A stretch of 64,000 nt of DNA from Bemisia tabaci (lineage: Eukaryota; Arthropoda; Insecta; Hemiptera; Aleyrodidae): contig NC_092794.1 in assembly GCF_918797505.1 (NCBI RefSeq), positions 992,001-1,056,000 of the forward strand. Direction: 5' to 3'. Below, piece after piece: positions 1 through 64,000 of the stretch (the stretch's first letter is position 1; every line of letters begins with the position of its first letter). The translations under genes and the position numbers were made by a program. The notes under the pieces were generated by a model. The model did no database searches. It was not told the DNA's origin and saw only the letters and a program-made list of their open reading frames with translations.

Positions 1-552
1 CTTCCAATATTAAATATCAACTATCGTTATAACGAGAATCTCTCTGTAGCGAGAATATCGGTCGGTCCCTTGAGTTCTCGTTATAGAGAGAAAGTACTGT
101 AGTATAGATTAGCAATAACCTGGCCAAAATACCGTATTCTTCAACTAAGCACGATAGTGCGGAAGCGTTGCATAATGGCATCTTAATTTTAAAGCCTACC
201 ATTGGGTTTTTAAGAATCAAAGAAAAAAACAAGGTTTTGCCTTTCAATATTGTAAAAAATAATCTTTTTGGTTCTTGCGTTTTCTGCTGATTTGATTTTA
301 CTTTTCAAACATGGTAAAACTCAGGTAGAGCCCTCCTTTTTGGATTTGAAACTCACCAGTAGTAATACTGAGGCTTTCTAATTTATTTTTGATCAAAATC
401 ATTTTTATGCCCTTCACATGCCCCCAAGAAATGCTAGAAACACAATTATGATTGGTATTCCAACATTTTATCGATTTTTCAATGGATCCTGCTAAAATAC
501 AGAAAATCAGCTACACTATCCTATTCCCTTTCTTCTTTTTTTGTGCCCTTAG
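1..552 (+). other. E(z) upstream intron, 3' part
   Basis: This stretch precedes the first visible E(z) coding exon and ends in a polypyrimidine tract followed by AG at 551-552, so it is the 3' part of an intron whose 5' end lies outside the window. I see no protein homology, tRNA or long inverted repeat in it. A locally repetitive motif around cgttataacgagaa and tctcgttatagagag occurs in the first 90 bases. Confidence 0.7.
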
Positions 553-53926
<53,374 letters not shown>

Positions 53927-54468
53927 TCTCTTTGCAACCTTGAATTCCTTCTTTTTTATCACTGCCGATCTCTGACACATGCAAGAACTCCATTGAGATA
54001 CTACTCACATGGTCTTCTAATGAGTCCTAGTCCGTTGACTACGCCAAAAAACCCTGCGCTGTCCGATTGGAATATGCCGCTTTCAGGGCTCATTGGTGGT
54101 ACCCTCAGGAGTAATTCTAGAAAGGGCAACACTCTGAGACCCGCGACTGGAGCAAGATGGCGTCTGTTAAAGTCCGCCATTTTGGTTTTTTTCAAAGCGC
54201 TGTCCCTCGGTTGCTGTTGATCCGATTTTAATCAAATTTTTTTCAATAGGAAGGTAATTTCTAGGAGAAAAATTTTATTCCTCATCACTTTTCCTGTCAG
54301 ACTTATATCTTTTATTCAAATTAGGCGGAACTGAAAATGTTCCAATTTTCGGAAACTTTGAGGTCAAATAACTTTCAAACAGGCGAGGAAATGAATATTT
54401 GGTCTTCTCTGAAGGAGCTGTAGAATTGTCTGGCGTTTAATTTGATACCAATACCATTTCTGTGAGAT

Positions 54469-54478
54469 AATAAATAAA
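54469..54478 (+). promoter_or_regulatory. Candidate polyadenylation signals for E(z)
   Basis: Overlapping AATAAA hexamers (aataaataaa) occur about 545 bp after the E(z) stop, inside the left arm of element R; another is at 54,818-54,823. They are the first on the + strand after the stop codon. Whether the transcript uses them cannot be told from sequence. Confidence 0.4.
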
Positions 54479-55492
54479 CTCGTGAGACCAATTTAAGTGA
54501 TGCGCGCGGGTGCGCGGCGCGGGACCCGTTTCAGCGCCCTGGACGGCCGACTCAACCCTTCAATGGGCTGTATTTCGGTTGCTGTGCTGTCGATTTTGAT
54601 CAAATTTTTTTTTTGTAAGTAGATGTACTCGAGAAGAATCAGCTCATTAATTATTATTGGCGCTAACTTGATAATTTTTCAAAATTTTCAAATTTAAAAA
54701 AAATTTGTTGGTTGAATATGTGATGCGGGCGATTTAAAATGGGTCTTTGTCATCTAATGTAAACGTAGAATTATTTGAGGTTTAATTTGATACCATAACC
54801 AATTTTGTGCGATGAAAAATAAACCTGCCTGAGTGATTTAAGTGGAACGCAGGGTTGCGCGTCTTACGGCGCGTGACCCGTGTGGGGTTGTTGAAGCCCT
54901 TCACAGTTTTTGTATGCACTGTACTTCGGTTGCCACATATTCCGTTTAAATAACTACTTTTTACGAAGCTTTAAAAAATTTCTGTGGAATCATAGCGTTG
55001 TAGAGTTGAATAGGAAAACATATTTTTTATTATAATAAGATGTATTTTATACCACCGTCATTCCAGTGTGAAGAAAAGAACATTAAATTGCGATAGGAAT
55101 TTTACTTCAAACACAGAGTTCATAGCAATACTCTAGAATAATTTGCAGCCTAAACTATTTTCTTGATCGATCTTTGGAAAACTTGGAAGAAATCAACATT
55201 AAAAGACATATAATTTAATTCTATAGTTTTGGACAGAAAAACTCCTTTTTAGGAATGTATAATACTAAATAAAAACAAAACACGATAATTCATAATAGAT
55301 CATAAAGAAATGATCACATGCATATAGACTGGACGTTTTTTCTAAAAAAATAAAAGCGGAAGAAAATACATGAAGGGTCTTGCGTTCCATGCGTTGATAA
55401 GCCTACTATCTAAAAAAGTAGAGCATGGAATATCACATTAAGATGTGAATTAAAAGGCAAATTCAAAGGGAGATCCAAGTTTTAATTGCACG

Positions 55493-56600
55493 TTATTCTT
55501 CACTTTCTGGGACTACCGGAAGATATGGAGCCTCTTCATCAACATTCTCACTATCCATTCTGTGAACAAGGAAAAAAGAAAAAAAAATACTCATTAAATT
55601 GAGGGAGTTCATGCTTAATCTTTCGAATCCTATTCAATGTAACCCCCCCCCCCCCCCCCTAAAGTAAACGAATACCTAAATCGAAAGAAATAAGAATAGT
55701 GCTATGTCCATCAACATTACACTGGAATATATGCAAAGAAGTGAATAAATAAAATTTTGCATTTCTTTCTTCGCTAAGTAAAGGAAGCTTGTAACTGGTA
55801 TCTGTTCGTTTCATTCTTTCCATTAAAGTAGAATTAGAAAAAGAAAGGAAGACACCTGAAAGCAAAATTATTGTATTTTTGGCTAAAGGAAGAATATTTT
55901 TGCAATTTTCTCTCCACTTCTGTTCTTCTCTCCCCCTCTCCCCCATCCCTTTCTGTCTCTGTTATGATACTTTGTAATCACCTGGCATGGTCCGGGGGGG
56001 GGGGGGGGGGTGTTGGATTGCATCAACTAAATTTTAAGTATTCTAAATCAATGGAGTTTCCTATTAATGCAAGAAAGTCCAACTTTGGATTTTACGTTTG
56101 AAAAATATATTAAACTTAATCACCTTTTGTTGAATTCATTCAAACATTTAACTCCTTCCCCATGTGCACACTTTGCACAGAGAAGCGTGCAAGGAACACG
56201 AGATTTCCGACAGGAGCATCTATTTTTGCAGCCAGCTGTACAGGAGCACTTCACCAGCTCTCGACATGCATCCCAGATTGAAGGTAAAGTTGACCATTTT
56301 GGTTTCCACATTCCTTTTACTCTTCTCCATCCCCAGCAGGAATGATATCATCTGGAGCAAAAGCACGCCCCCAAATTTGTCCTGCTTGATAAGATGCGCG
56401 GAGGCAATGCTGATGAAGTGCCTCCTTTGTTGGAGGCAAATTTTGGAGGGCTCGCATTTTACTTACAAAAAGATGCTTCTGCACATGGTTTATCGGCATA
56501 TCGTTGGCTTCACTACAATATAGTAGGCTTGTAAAGTTGCTTTGCTCACACTTACATGCGGAGGAAGGAAGTCGATAATGCCAAAAAAGTGAGTAATGGA
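55493..56600 (-). pseudogene. CXC-like cysteine-cluster protein gene inside element R, one frameshift
   Basis: Three pieces read in order on the minus strand. (1) About 56,600-56,330: in-frame sequence including LYCSEANDMPINHVQKHLFV then KMRALQNLPPTKEALHQHCL, ending PAG at about 56,330. (2) 56,326-56,124 in the next frame: GWRRVKGMWKPKW, then LVKCSCTAGCKNRCSCRKSR then VPCTLLCAKCAHGEGVKC. (3) 55,559-55,493: MDSENVDEEAPYLPVVPESE and E, stop TAA. The junction between (2) and (3) is a good intron: donor aaag|gtgatt after 56,124 and acceptor ttcacag before 55,559, phase 2. A one-base shift at the GGGG near 56,328 breaks the frame. Similar multi-copy insect proteins with the 'LPPT..A..QH..R...Q...W' plus cysteine-cluster architecture are known to me only as uncharacterised, probably transposon-linked. 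The 5' end was not found. Confidence 0.65.
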
Positions 56601-58086
56601 ATTTATGAACGCTCCCAAAGGTAACAGAATGTAAGAACTTTAAAACAATTCTGAAATACGTATTGTTAAAACAACTTTGTAAAGCAGTGTTATCAACATT
56701 AAGCGTTTGACCAAATTGATGAGAGCACATCACAAAATAGGAAATAAATTTAAACTCACATTCATTAAGAATCCTCTGTTCCAAAACGGCCGCTCGTTCG
56801 CATTTATTGCGGTGGGATGATTTCGAATTATGGAAGGGACACTGTGGTTATAAAAACAGCAAAAGTACGTACGCGAAACTAAAAAATATTGAATATTAAA
56901 CAGTTTACTTTATTTAAGACTGTTTAGTCACACCTAAAGAATCCATTCGTCTACGAAGCTTTCTTTACCGCGAGGAGATCTGTGAATTATTCCGCCTGAT
57001 ATGACCTTACTTTTTCCGACGCAAATGAACAGCATCGATCACTAGATCATGCAGGAATTTGTAAACAAAACTTTTCTAATCTTGAAAAAGAGCGTGTCGC
57101 TGTTATCAACATTGCATACATACCATACATACCTTCCATATTTGATTCGCGAAGAGAGGCATTGCGGCGCCGCGCCGCGCCGGCCGCAGTAAGTTATCAG
57201 CGGAGGAGCGGAGGGGTTCCTTGCGCTCCAGTAGGTAGTGTACTGAAATTACACTCGTGGGTTTATTTTTCATCGCTGTAAATTGGTTTTGGTATCAAAT
57301 TAAACCTCAAATAATTCTTCGTTTACATTTGATGACAAAACACCCATTTTAAATCGCCCGCATCACATATTCAACCGACAAATTTTTTTTAAATTTGAAA
57401 ATTTTTGATTTTCTTGAAAATTTTGAAAAATTATCAAGTTAGCGCCAATAATAATTAATGAGCTGATTCTTCTCGAGTACATCTACTTACAAAAAAAAAT
57501 TTGATCAAAATCGACAGCACAGCAACCGAAATACAGCCCATTGAAGGGTTGAGTCGGCCGTCCAGGGCGCTGAAACGGGTCCCGCGCCGCGCACCCGCGC
57601 GCATCACTTAAATTGGTCTCACGAGTTTATTTATTATCGCACAGAAATGGTATTGGTATCAAATTAAACGCCAGACAATTCTACAGCTCCTTCAGAGAAG
57701 ACCAAATATTCATTTTCTCGCCTGTTTGAAAGTTATTTGACCTCAAAGTTTCCGAAAATTGGAACATTTTCAGTTCCGCCTAATTTGAATACAAGATATA
57801 AGTCTGACAGGAAAAGTGATGAGGAATAAAATTTTTCTCCTAGAAATTGCCTTTCTTTTAAAAAAAAGTTGATTAAAATCGGATCAACAGCAACCGAGGG
57901 ACAGCGCTTTGAAAAAAACCAAAATGGTGGACTTTAACGGACGCCATCTTGCTCCAGTCGCGGGTCTCAGAGTGTTGCCCTTTCCAGAATTACTCCTGAG
58001 GGTACCACCAATGAGCCCTGAAAGCGGTATATTCCAATCAAAAAGTGCAGGGTTTTTGCCATTTTTGGGTCGTAGTCAATGGACTA

Positions 58087-59637
58087 TCCATCTAATTTCT
58101 TAGTTCACCAGAACTTAAATCATAGGATACAATTCAAGCACAGCAGAAGTGAATTGTGCTGTGCGGAAACTGCTAATTTCCATAATTCTTTAAAACTCTT
58201 TTTTTTTCATTTTGAGAAAACCTTAAAAAAAACTGTAGAAGTAAGCCCTCTATTGTGGGACTCAAAAATGTTCAGAAGTTACTTATTTCAGGAGTTAATG
58301 GTGAAACAGGATTCTGAAATGTCTCTAGTTCCTCTTCTGCCCAGAAGGGACTAGTTAAATGCAAAGGATGCTGAACATAAGTGGTTTTCTTATGACTCTC
58401 GGAAATCTTTGAGTTATTTAGCTGCTCAATATCTTCAAAAGTACCCTGAAGAAATTAAAACTGTAGAATATTACTCAAATAAAGTTCTATAAAAAAAGTT
58501 CTTGACAACTGTGGCATTTGTAACAAGTTACATGATGCAGCTACCAGCAGTAAACTGGACATGACTGGACTTCCACATGATTTGTGTAAGGTCGATTCTT
58601 AAGATCAAAAACTTTGATTTTTAAGAGCCAAATTTTCCAGCGAATTATTAAAAGAGTATCTTTTAAAGGAAAAACGGTCAAAGAGAACATGAATGATAAA
58701 AAAACATCAATTTCTGTTAAAAAAAATCAAATAGAGATCAGATGTAGCTTGCATTACACATTTTCTGACTCACTGTTTCCATTATCCTCGAAAACTTGAG
58801 CTTTTTCTGAGTTGAAAGTATGCCTGACTCGTGTCTTATGACGTATATAATTCATAGGTTGTTTTCAGCTATTGGGCCAAAAGTTTTGTCGCCACTTTTT
58901 ATTTTTTATCATAGGTATTTATTTATTTTCTTCTTCAGAAGGTCTTTTAACAAGCTTGTCCCTAATATTCTCTGAACGGAGTTACCTGGCAGCGTTCAAT
59001 GCTAATATTTGCAGCAAACTATTTTCTCAATTAACATTGGTTTTAGAAGGATTTTAGTCCAAAAATGTGGGCTTTTCGTCATTTTGACGACGAACTTTAC
59101 TCTTTACTTCACCACTTTCTTTCTGATTTCATGCATTAAAATTAATTTTTACTGGAAAGCACTGCTCAGTCATGAATTATGATAATTTTAGAACCATCAT
59201 ATATTTCAAATTGGAAGTTGGACAGAAGGGTGCGTCGCCACATTTTTGGGGTTAACACATGTTTGGCTGTTCCTCTGAGAACCTATTGCTTTGCTACCAA
59301 TAGTATGGAGCCACCTGGATCGTAATGTCTCAAAAGTTCAGCTTTAATTTATTGTTCTACTAAATGAAACAAATCAGTTTCTCTGCTAAAAATTTTCACA
59401 AAATATTCTTTTAGCAAAATAAAAAAATAAGAAAAAACAACTTTCTATAATTTGCATCAATTAGTTCATCCATTGAAACCTGAAGGATGGCAGGAAATCT
59501 GCAACTTTTCATAGGGCATTATGATTTTCAGAATTTAGCCATCAAAGGGCCTCCGGCGATCTAGAATATCCGGGAAGAAATTTCGCAAGTAGCATGTCGG
59601 CTTAACAACTTTAGCCAGTGCCTTCAACCTCCGAGTA
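58087..59637 (+). other. Intergenic stretch between element R and the retroelement
   Basis: AT-rich with no protein similarity recognised and no clear palindrome. It separates the E(z) side from the retroelement cluster that follows. Confidence 0.55.
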
Positions 59638-61337
59638 CAGGGTGTCTACTAGTCCAGAAATAGGACTGCTTTTATAAAAGTGGTCCGGAAGGACTGGAAA
59701 AGTGCAGAAATTTTTCAAGAATGTCTGGGATTTTCTCCTTCATACCACGCATGTTTCATACTTAAATCTGGAAGGAATGCAATCCCCTGTGCATTGATTC
59801 TTTGAGTAGCATTTGCCCGCAAGATAGCAATTGTGCAGTCAGCTAACAATAATAATAAGAATAATCTCTTTATTTATAATTTCAACATGAATTGAAACGT
59901 GAAATAGTGTCAAATATTTAGTTATATAGTAATCAGAATCAGCCAAATTCATTACGATCGCACTATAATAGAATATAATTAAAACATTAGAAATCATCTG
60001 TAGAGTACATGCACTTTTCGATCAAAAGGGTCTTACAACTCCTTTTGAAAATTTGCAAATTTTCCTCCTTTTGCATAGTTTTTGGTAGCTTCGAAAAAAT
60101 TGATTTCCGAAGCTTAGGAGTCTATGCTTATCCTACTTAAAGTTAGATGTCTCACTCCTTAATGCATCTTTGTTCCTGGTATTATGCTGATGTACGTCTC
60201 TGTTGTTCTGCAATAGATGTTTACTCTGAAAGAATGCAATTAAAGAGGAGTACACAAACAGGGATGGCTATGTTAAAAATTTTTGTTGTTAAAATTTCTT
60301 TGCTGCTCTTCCTTCTTTTAATTTTGAAGATCGTCCTTGAGGCTTCTTTTTGTTATTTGAAAATCTGTTCAAAAAGACTTTTATTTTATGTACCCCATAT
60401 GATGATACAATAATTCAAATGACAAGAAAAAAGAGAATAATAGATAGTCTGTAACATATCAATATCACAAAACTTGGAGAAATATGTAGCTTAAAATATT
60501 AATACTTCTGGAAAGTTTGGCTTTTAATTTGGGTACCTACATGATCAGTCATGGTAAGATCTGTGTCCAGTACAAATGCTAGATGCTTAAATTGTGTTAT
60601 TTCATGGGGAACAATATCATGTAGTATCACTGTTGGGTTGATTTGTGGGCTGTTGTTTACTATAGTCAAGTTTGTTTTTTGAATGTTTACAATATCGCCA
60701 TTAAAATCACACCATTGTAAAAAGTAGCCAACTAAAATGTATGCATCGATTTCTATCTGAGACAACAGTATATTACTAATAATGAAAAGAATGTCATCCA
60801 CAAAGATTACTATGTATAATAGAGAGCGAATGTCTTCCAACTCTATTTTAATATTTAAATATTTAACTACACCATTTGTGAAGATGAAAAAAAGATGGGG
60901 CCAAGGATGGAGCCTTGTGGAACTCCACAGATGATCTTCATTAGATTAGATAGAAATGAACTGCCTTTTCGTTTTAAAGTCACACACTGTAATTTGTTTC
61001 TTAGGTAACTGTTTAATCATTTAATGAAGTACTTGTCTATTTCTATTTGATGCAGTTTTAGAGAAAGAACATCAAAGATTACTGAATTTACTTACTAGCT
61101 TTACTTACTAGCTTTGGAGAGGTCAAACGCTATGAATACAGAACTCATATTATTTTTATTATTTCATGCAATTCTCTCTACCACTGATCTTACCGCAGAC
61201 TCAGTTGATTGATTTCGTCTGAAACCCAATTGCATATCACGTAATGAATTGTTTTTAGTAAATATTTATCTAGAATTTCAAATATAACAAGTTTAAAAAC
61301 TTCAGATGTTGAGGAGACTAGAGATAGTGGTCTATAA

Positions 61338-62969
61338 AGAGCGACGCCAAAAACGACCGTTTTTTGGCACAATTTGGGCCAGAAGGGATTTTTCTGAAAC
61401 CGGGCCCAAACGATACCTTATGATACCCTAAAACTCTGGTAAAAATTTTAGCTTGAGTATACGCACCGTTTTTGAGAAATGGGGGGGCAAAGTTGCGAAA
61501 TCGCCATCATTCTGGACAGCATTTTTACAGCAAAAAGACGGGAAAAATGGACGAAAAAGTTACACTATTGATGGGTTTGGGCTGTAAATGTTCTTATTGA
61601 GCCCCCGTGCATGTAACTGTGTTCAGTTTCAAAAATTTTGAACGTACAGTGGTCCAAAATGGGGAGAAATCGTGGACAGATAAGGATTCTTTGTCAAACT
61701 TTTTAAAAATGGAAGTAAAATTGTTGGTCTCCTGCAGAGATCATGTGAAACAATGTTCTTATCGGTCTTCAATGCATTCAATTGTGTTCAGTTTATCAAA
61801 TTTTCATCGCACAATGGTCCAAAATGGGAAATCAGTGGACAAATTAAGATCTTCTGCCTAACTTTTTAAAAATGATGTACGACTATTGGTCCCCTGCAGA
61901 GATCATGGCGAACAATGTTCTTATCAATGCATTCAATTGGGTTCAGTTTATCAAATTTTCATCGCACAATGGTCCAAAATGGAAAATCAGTGGACAAATT
62001 AAGATCTTCTGTTGAAATCTAACCTAACCTAACCTTTCCTAAATCCTTGGAAAGGATTTATTGTAAAGTATTATTCTAACTACAATTATTCTCTGACAAC
62101 TAACTAGGACAAAAACCACCCAGTTAGCCGGATTTTAAGGCTCCAAAAGCTAAGTTTCTCCTGAATTACCGTTTCCAGACCTCATTTGTTCAGTTCAAAA
62201 CAGTGAACATGGATAGCTTTTATTGGCTACTAACTTATTTTGAATTTACACCTTTCGAATCTAGTGAAAAACCTCATAGTTTCATGTTATTTTTCAAAAA
62301 TTTCAACAGAAGATCTTAATTTGTCCACTGATTTTCCATTTTGGACCATTGTGCGATGAAAATTTGATAAACTGAACCCAATTGAATGCATTGATAAGAA
62401 CATTGTTCGCCATGATCTCTGCAGGGGACCAATAGTCGTACATCATTTTTAAAAAGTTAGGCAGAAGATCTTAATTTGTCCACTGATTTCCCATTTTGGA
62501 CCATTGTGCGATGAAAATTTGATAAACTGAACACAATTGAATGCATTGAAGACCGATAAGAACATTGTTTCACATGATCTCTGCAGGAGACCAACAATTT
62601 TACTTCCATTTTTAAAAAGTTTGACAAAGAATCCTTATCTGTCCACGATTTCTCCCCATTTTGGACCACTGTACGTTCAAAATTTTTGAAACTGAACACA
62701 GTTACATGCACGGGGGCTCAATAAGAACATTTACAGCCCAAACCCATCAATAGTGTAACTTTTTCGTCCATTTTTCCCGTCTTTTTGCTGTAAAAATGCT
62801 GTCCAGAATGATGGCGATTTCGCAACTTTGCCCCCCCATTTCTCAAAAACGGTGCGTATACTCAAGGTAAAATTTTTACCAGAGTTTTAGGGTATCATAA
62901 GGTATCGTTTGGGCCCGGTTTCAGAAAAATCCCTTCTGGCCCAAATTGTGCCATTCTTGGCGTCGCTCT
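61338..62969. mobile_element. Element G: FB-like palindrome (agagcgacgcc family), copy 2, inside the RT ORF
   Basis: Same ends as element E (agagcgacgccaaaaac). Arms are about 680 bp (61,338-62,018 and 62,300-62,969), built of three degenerate tandem subunits of about 150-170 bp with the phrase 'gttcagttt.tcaaattttcatcgcacaatggtccaaaatgg'. The loop (62,019-62,300) is unique and contains CCTAA repeats. It splits the retroelement RT between SIKKMTHQK and YRPLSLV, proving it is a mobile insertion. No clean duplication can be drawn. Confidence 0.88.
62019..62036. repeat. Short (CCTAA)n telomere-type run in the loop of element G
   Basis: ctaacctaacctaacct is three to four copies of the insect telomere pentamer TTAGG read on the minus strand. 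It lies exactly at the left arm/loop border of element G. Confidence 0.6.
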
Positions 62970-63895
62970 TTTCATTTCTGATGTGTCATTTTCTTTATGG
63001 AAAGGATAGACCTAACAGTTTTCAATTCTGGGGGGAAAATACAAGTGATGAAGGAGTGATTAATACGTCGCGTGAGGCTTGATGAGAATTCTTCCTTAAT
63101 AATAAAATACCTAATGAACCAGTTACTGATACCATCATGATGAGAGGATTTTCTTTTTTTTAGTTGACTAATAGTATTACTCACATTGGATGTATTAATA
63201 CCAGCCAGTTTAAGTTTATCTGGTAGCTTTATTCAGGAATTGAATTTCTTAGGATCAAAGCTGAAATTCTGATTGACTGCGGATGTTACCAAGAAATAGT
63301 TAAAATCTTCAGCTATCTGTTTAGGGTCTCTAATTTTTTCCTTCTGTTTCTTAATTTCAGATATTTCCTGTTCCTCTTTACTTTTTTCTCTGCTCACATT
63401 GTCATTTATGATAGACCAAGTTGTTTTGGTTTTATTTTTGGATGTTATAATTTTATTTCTGACAAAATCGATTTTTCCCGAAATTACCAGGTCCTTATAC
63501 TTTTTCTTACAGATTTTGACCCTCTCCTTAAATTTGTTAGAATTTCTCAAGCTAGTCTGCTTTCTCTTAGGAGTCTTTGGGCTTCCCTAAGATCTACCTA
63601 GGCTTCCCCACTTTTCTTGCTTTTTGTATTTTTCATCAGTTTCCATTTCTCCCTCATACTGGGAAATTGAATGTTGTAAGCAGCACACAAGCAACTAATC
63701 TTCGAGCCGCCAATGAAATTTTACGTCATTTTTGTCGCAATTCGAACAAGAATTTCTATTTTCCAATGTCGTCAAGGAATTCTGAGGTATGTACTGAAAA
63801 AGTACTGAATTTTTCTGTTGAGGGGGTACTGAATGTGTAGGGAATGTACTGTAAAAGTACTAATTTTTAGCCAGTCTGTTTTAGTAGATACCCTG

Positions 63896-64000
63896 GAGTG
63901 GTTTCTCTCAAAATTAAAACCCGAGAAGAAAAATTGAGGACGCTGCACAGAGAACAGCCTATAACTGGAAACCGCGTTTTGAGAAAAACGCACTTAAAGT
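63896..64000 (+). other. Window end: nothing recognised
   Basis: About 105 bases after the candidate hAT end; no feature is seen. Confidence 0.5.

Larger units (their letters stand above)
54028..58086. mobile_element. Element R: 4.06-kb long-TIR element just downstream of the E(z) stop
   Basis: Ends are TAGTCCGTTGACTACG and TAGTCCATTGACTACG (complement strand at 58,086). The left arm at 54,028-54,850 and right arm at about 57,240-58,086 pair almost throughout, with small gaps at the ends (extra acccaaaaatggcaaa in the right arm). A tcc trinucleotide flanks both ends, but I do not consider the duplication proven. Between the arms lies a spliced minus-strand gene for a CXC-like protein. GC-rich patches (54,510-54,550, 57,160-57,185, 57,560-57,605) occur in the arms. 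Confidence 0.85.
59850..63600 (-). pseudogene. Non-LTR retrotransposon, minus strand, interrupted
   Basis: Read from right to left. About 63,550-63,233 encodes KTKTTWSIINDNVSR and DPKQIAEDFNYFLV (pre-RT region). 63,184-62,975 encodes LKKRKSSHHDGISNWFIRYF and FPPELKTVRSILSIKK (RT motifs 1-2). After a palindrome insertion, 61,353-61,200 encodes YRPLSLVSSTSEVFKLV. 60,840-60,500 encodes LYIVIFVDDILFIISN with the FVDD catalytic box, then WCDFNGDIVNIQKTNL. The 3' end has the tail aataaagagattattctta plus ATT repeats at 59,848-59,880. Several stops and frame changes show it is inactive. Pattern matches Jockey/CR1-like RTs, but the exact clade cannot be given. Confidence 0.8.
59638..63895. mobile_element. 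Candidate hAT-type ends enclosing the retroelement
   Basis: CAGGGTGTCTACTAGTCC at 59,638 and the complement of CAGGGTATCTACTAAAAC at 63,895 face each other. CAGGGTGTCTAC-type ends are widespread in insect hAT elements, and sub-terminal phrases such as agtggtccggaaggactgg near 59,680 fit them. The flanks ccgagta and gagtggt share only gagt, so an 8-bp duplication is not supported. No hAT transposase was seen; the interior is taken up by a non-LTR retroelement. Confidence 0.45.

Noticed and set aside
543..545. GTG as a start codon for the first visible exon
   Set aside because: It lies inside the splice acceptor tract. Homologues have conserved N-terminal residues that must come from upstream exons.
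56120..56311. An additional E(z)/CXC paralogue
   Set aside because: Although cysteine-rich, its spacing (CSCTAGCKNRCSC) and the preceding LPPT...QH...W block do not match the E(z) CXC domain. It belongs to a different family.

Overview
This is animal nuclear DNA, almost certainly from an insect. Most of it (before base 1 to about 53,926, + strand) is a single gene: the Enhancer of zeste homologue, E(z)/EZH, which is the catalytic H3K27 methyltransferase subunit of Polycomb repressive complex 2. Twelve coding exons can be placed exactly. All eleven complete introns are GT-AG, the frame stays open throughout, and the stop is at 53,924-53,926. Together the exons encode 713 residues. The N-terminal exon or exons (roughly 45-65 residues by comparison with fly and human proteins) lie upstream of the window. 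The protein is closest in wording to Drosophila E(z), for example the exon 6 segment NEASSEDSNDS, the [12 protein letters not shown] block and the RYGPTEQLKFVGIEREME tail. I cannot name the species; a hemipteran-like, transposon-rich insect is a guess.

Only about 2.1 kb of the 54-kb gene is coding. The introns (1.6 to 11.2 kb) are crowded with transposable-element DNA. The dominant form is the long inverted repeat (foldback or MITE-like palindrome), and at least fifteen are recognised here. Intron 3 holds a set of palindromes inserted into one another (5,325-13,160). Intron 4 holds a PIF/Harbinger relic with a TTA target duplication (16,213-17,176) and a 2.2-kb palindrome. Intron 7 holds several palindromes, including a near-perfect 2,057-bp one (37,207-39,263). 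Intron 10 holds a palindrome with tRNA-like Pol III modules in both arms (49,662-50,491). Fragments of non-LTR retrotransposons, Penelope-like elements and hAT-like termini are also present.

Downstream of E(z), a 4.06-kb long-terminal-inverted-repeat element begins only about 100 bp after the stop codon (54,028-58,086). Between its arms, on the minus strand, lies a spliced gene for a cysteine-cluster (CXC-like) protein, apparently frameshifted once. No AATAAA is visible between the E(z) stop and this element, so the E(z) transcript may be polyadenylated inside it. The last 4 kb (59.6-63.9 kb) is a minus-strand non-LTR retrotransposon whose reverse-transcriptase ORF is split by a second copy of the intron 3 foldback family.

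The only confidently functional host gene is E(z). The main biological interest is how this gene is spliced, transcribed and silenced while its pre-mRNA carries so many self-complementary segments.
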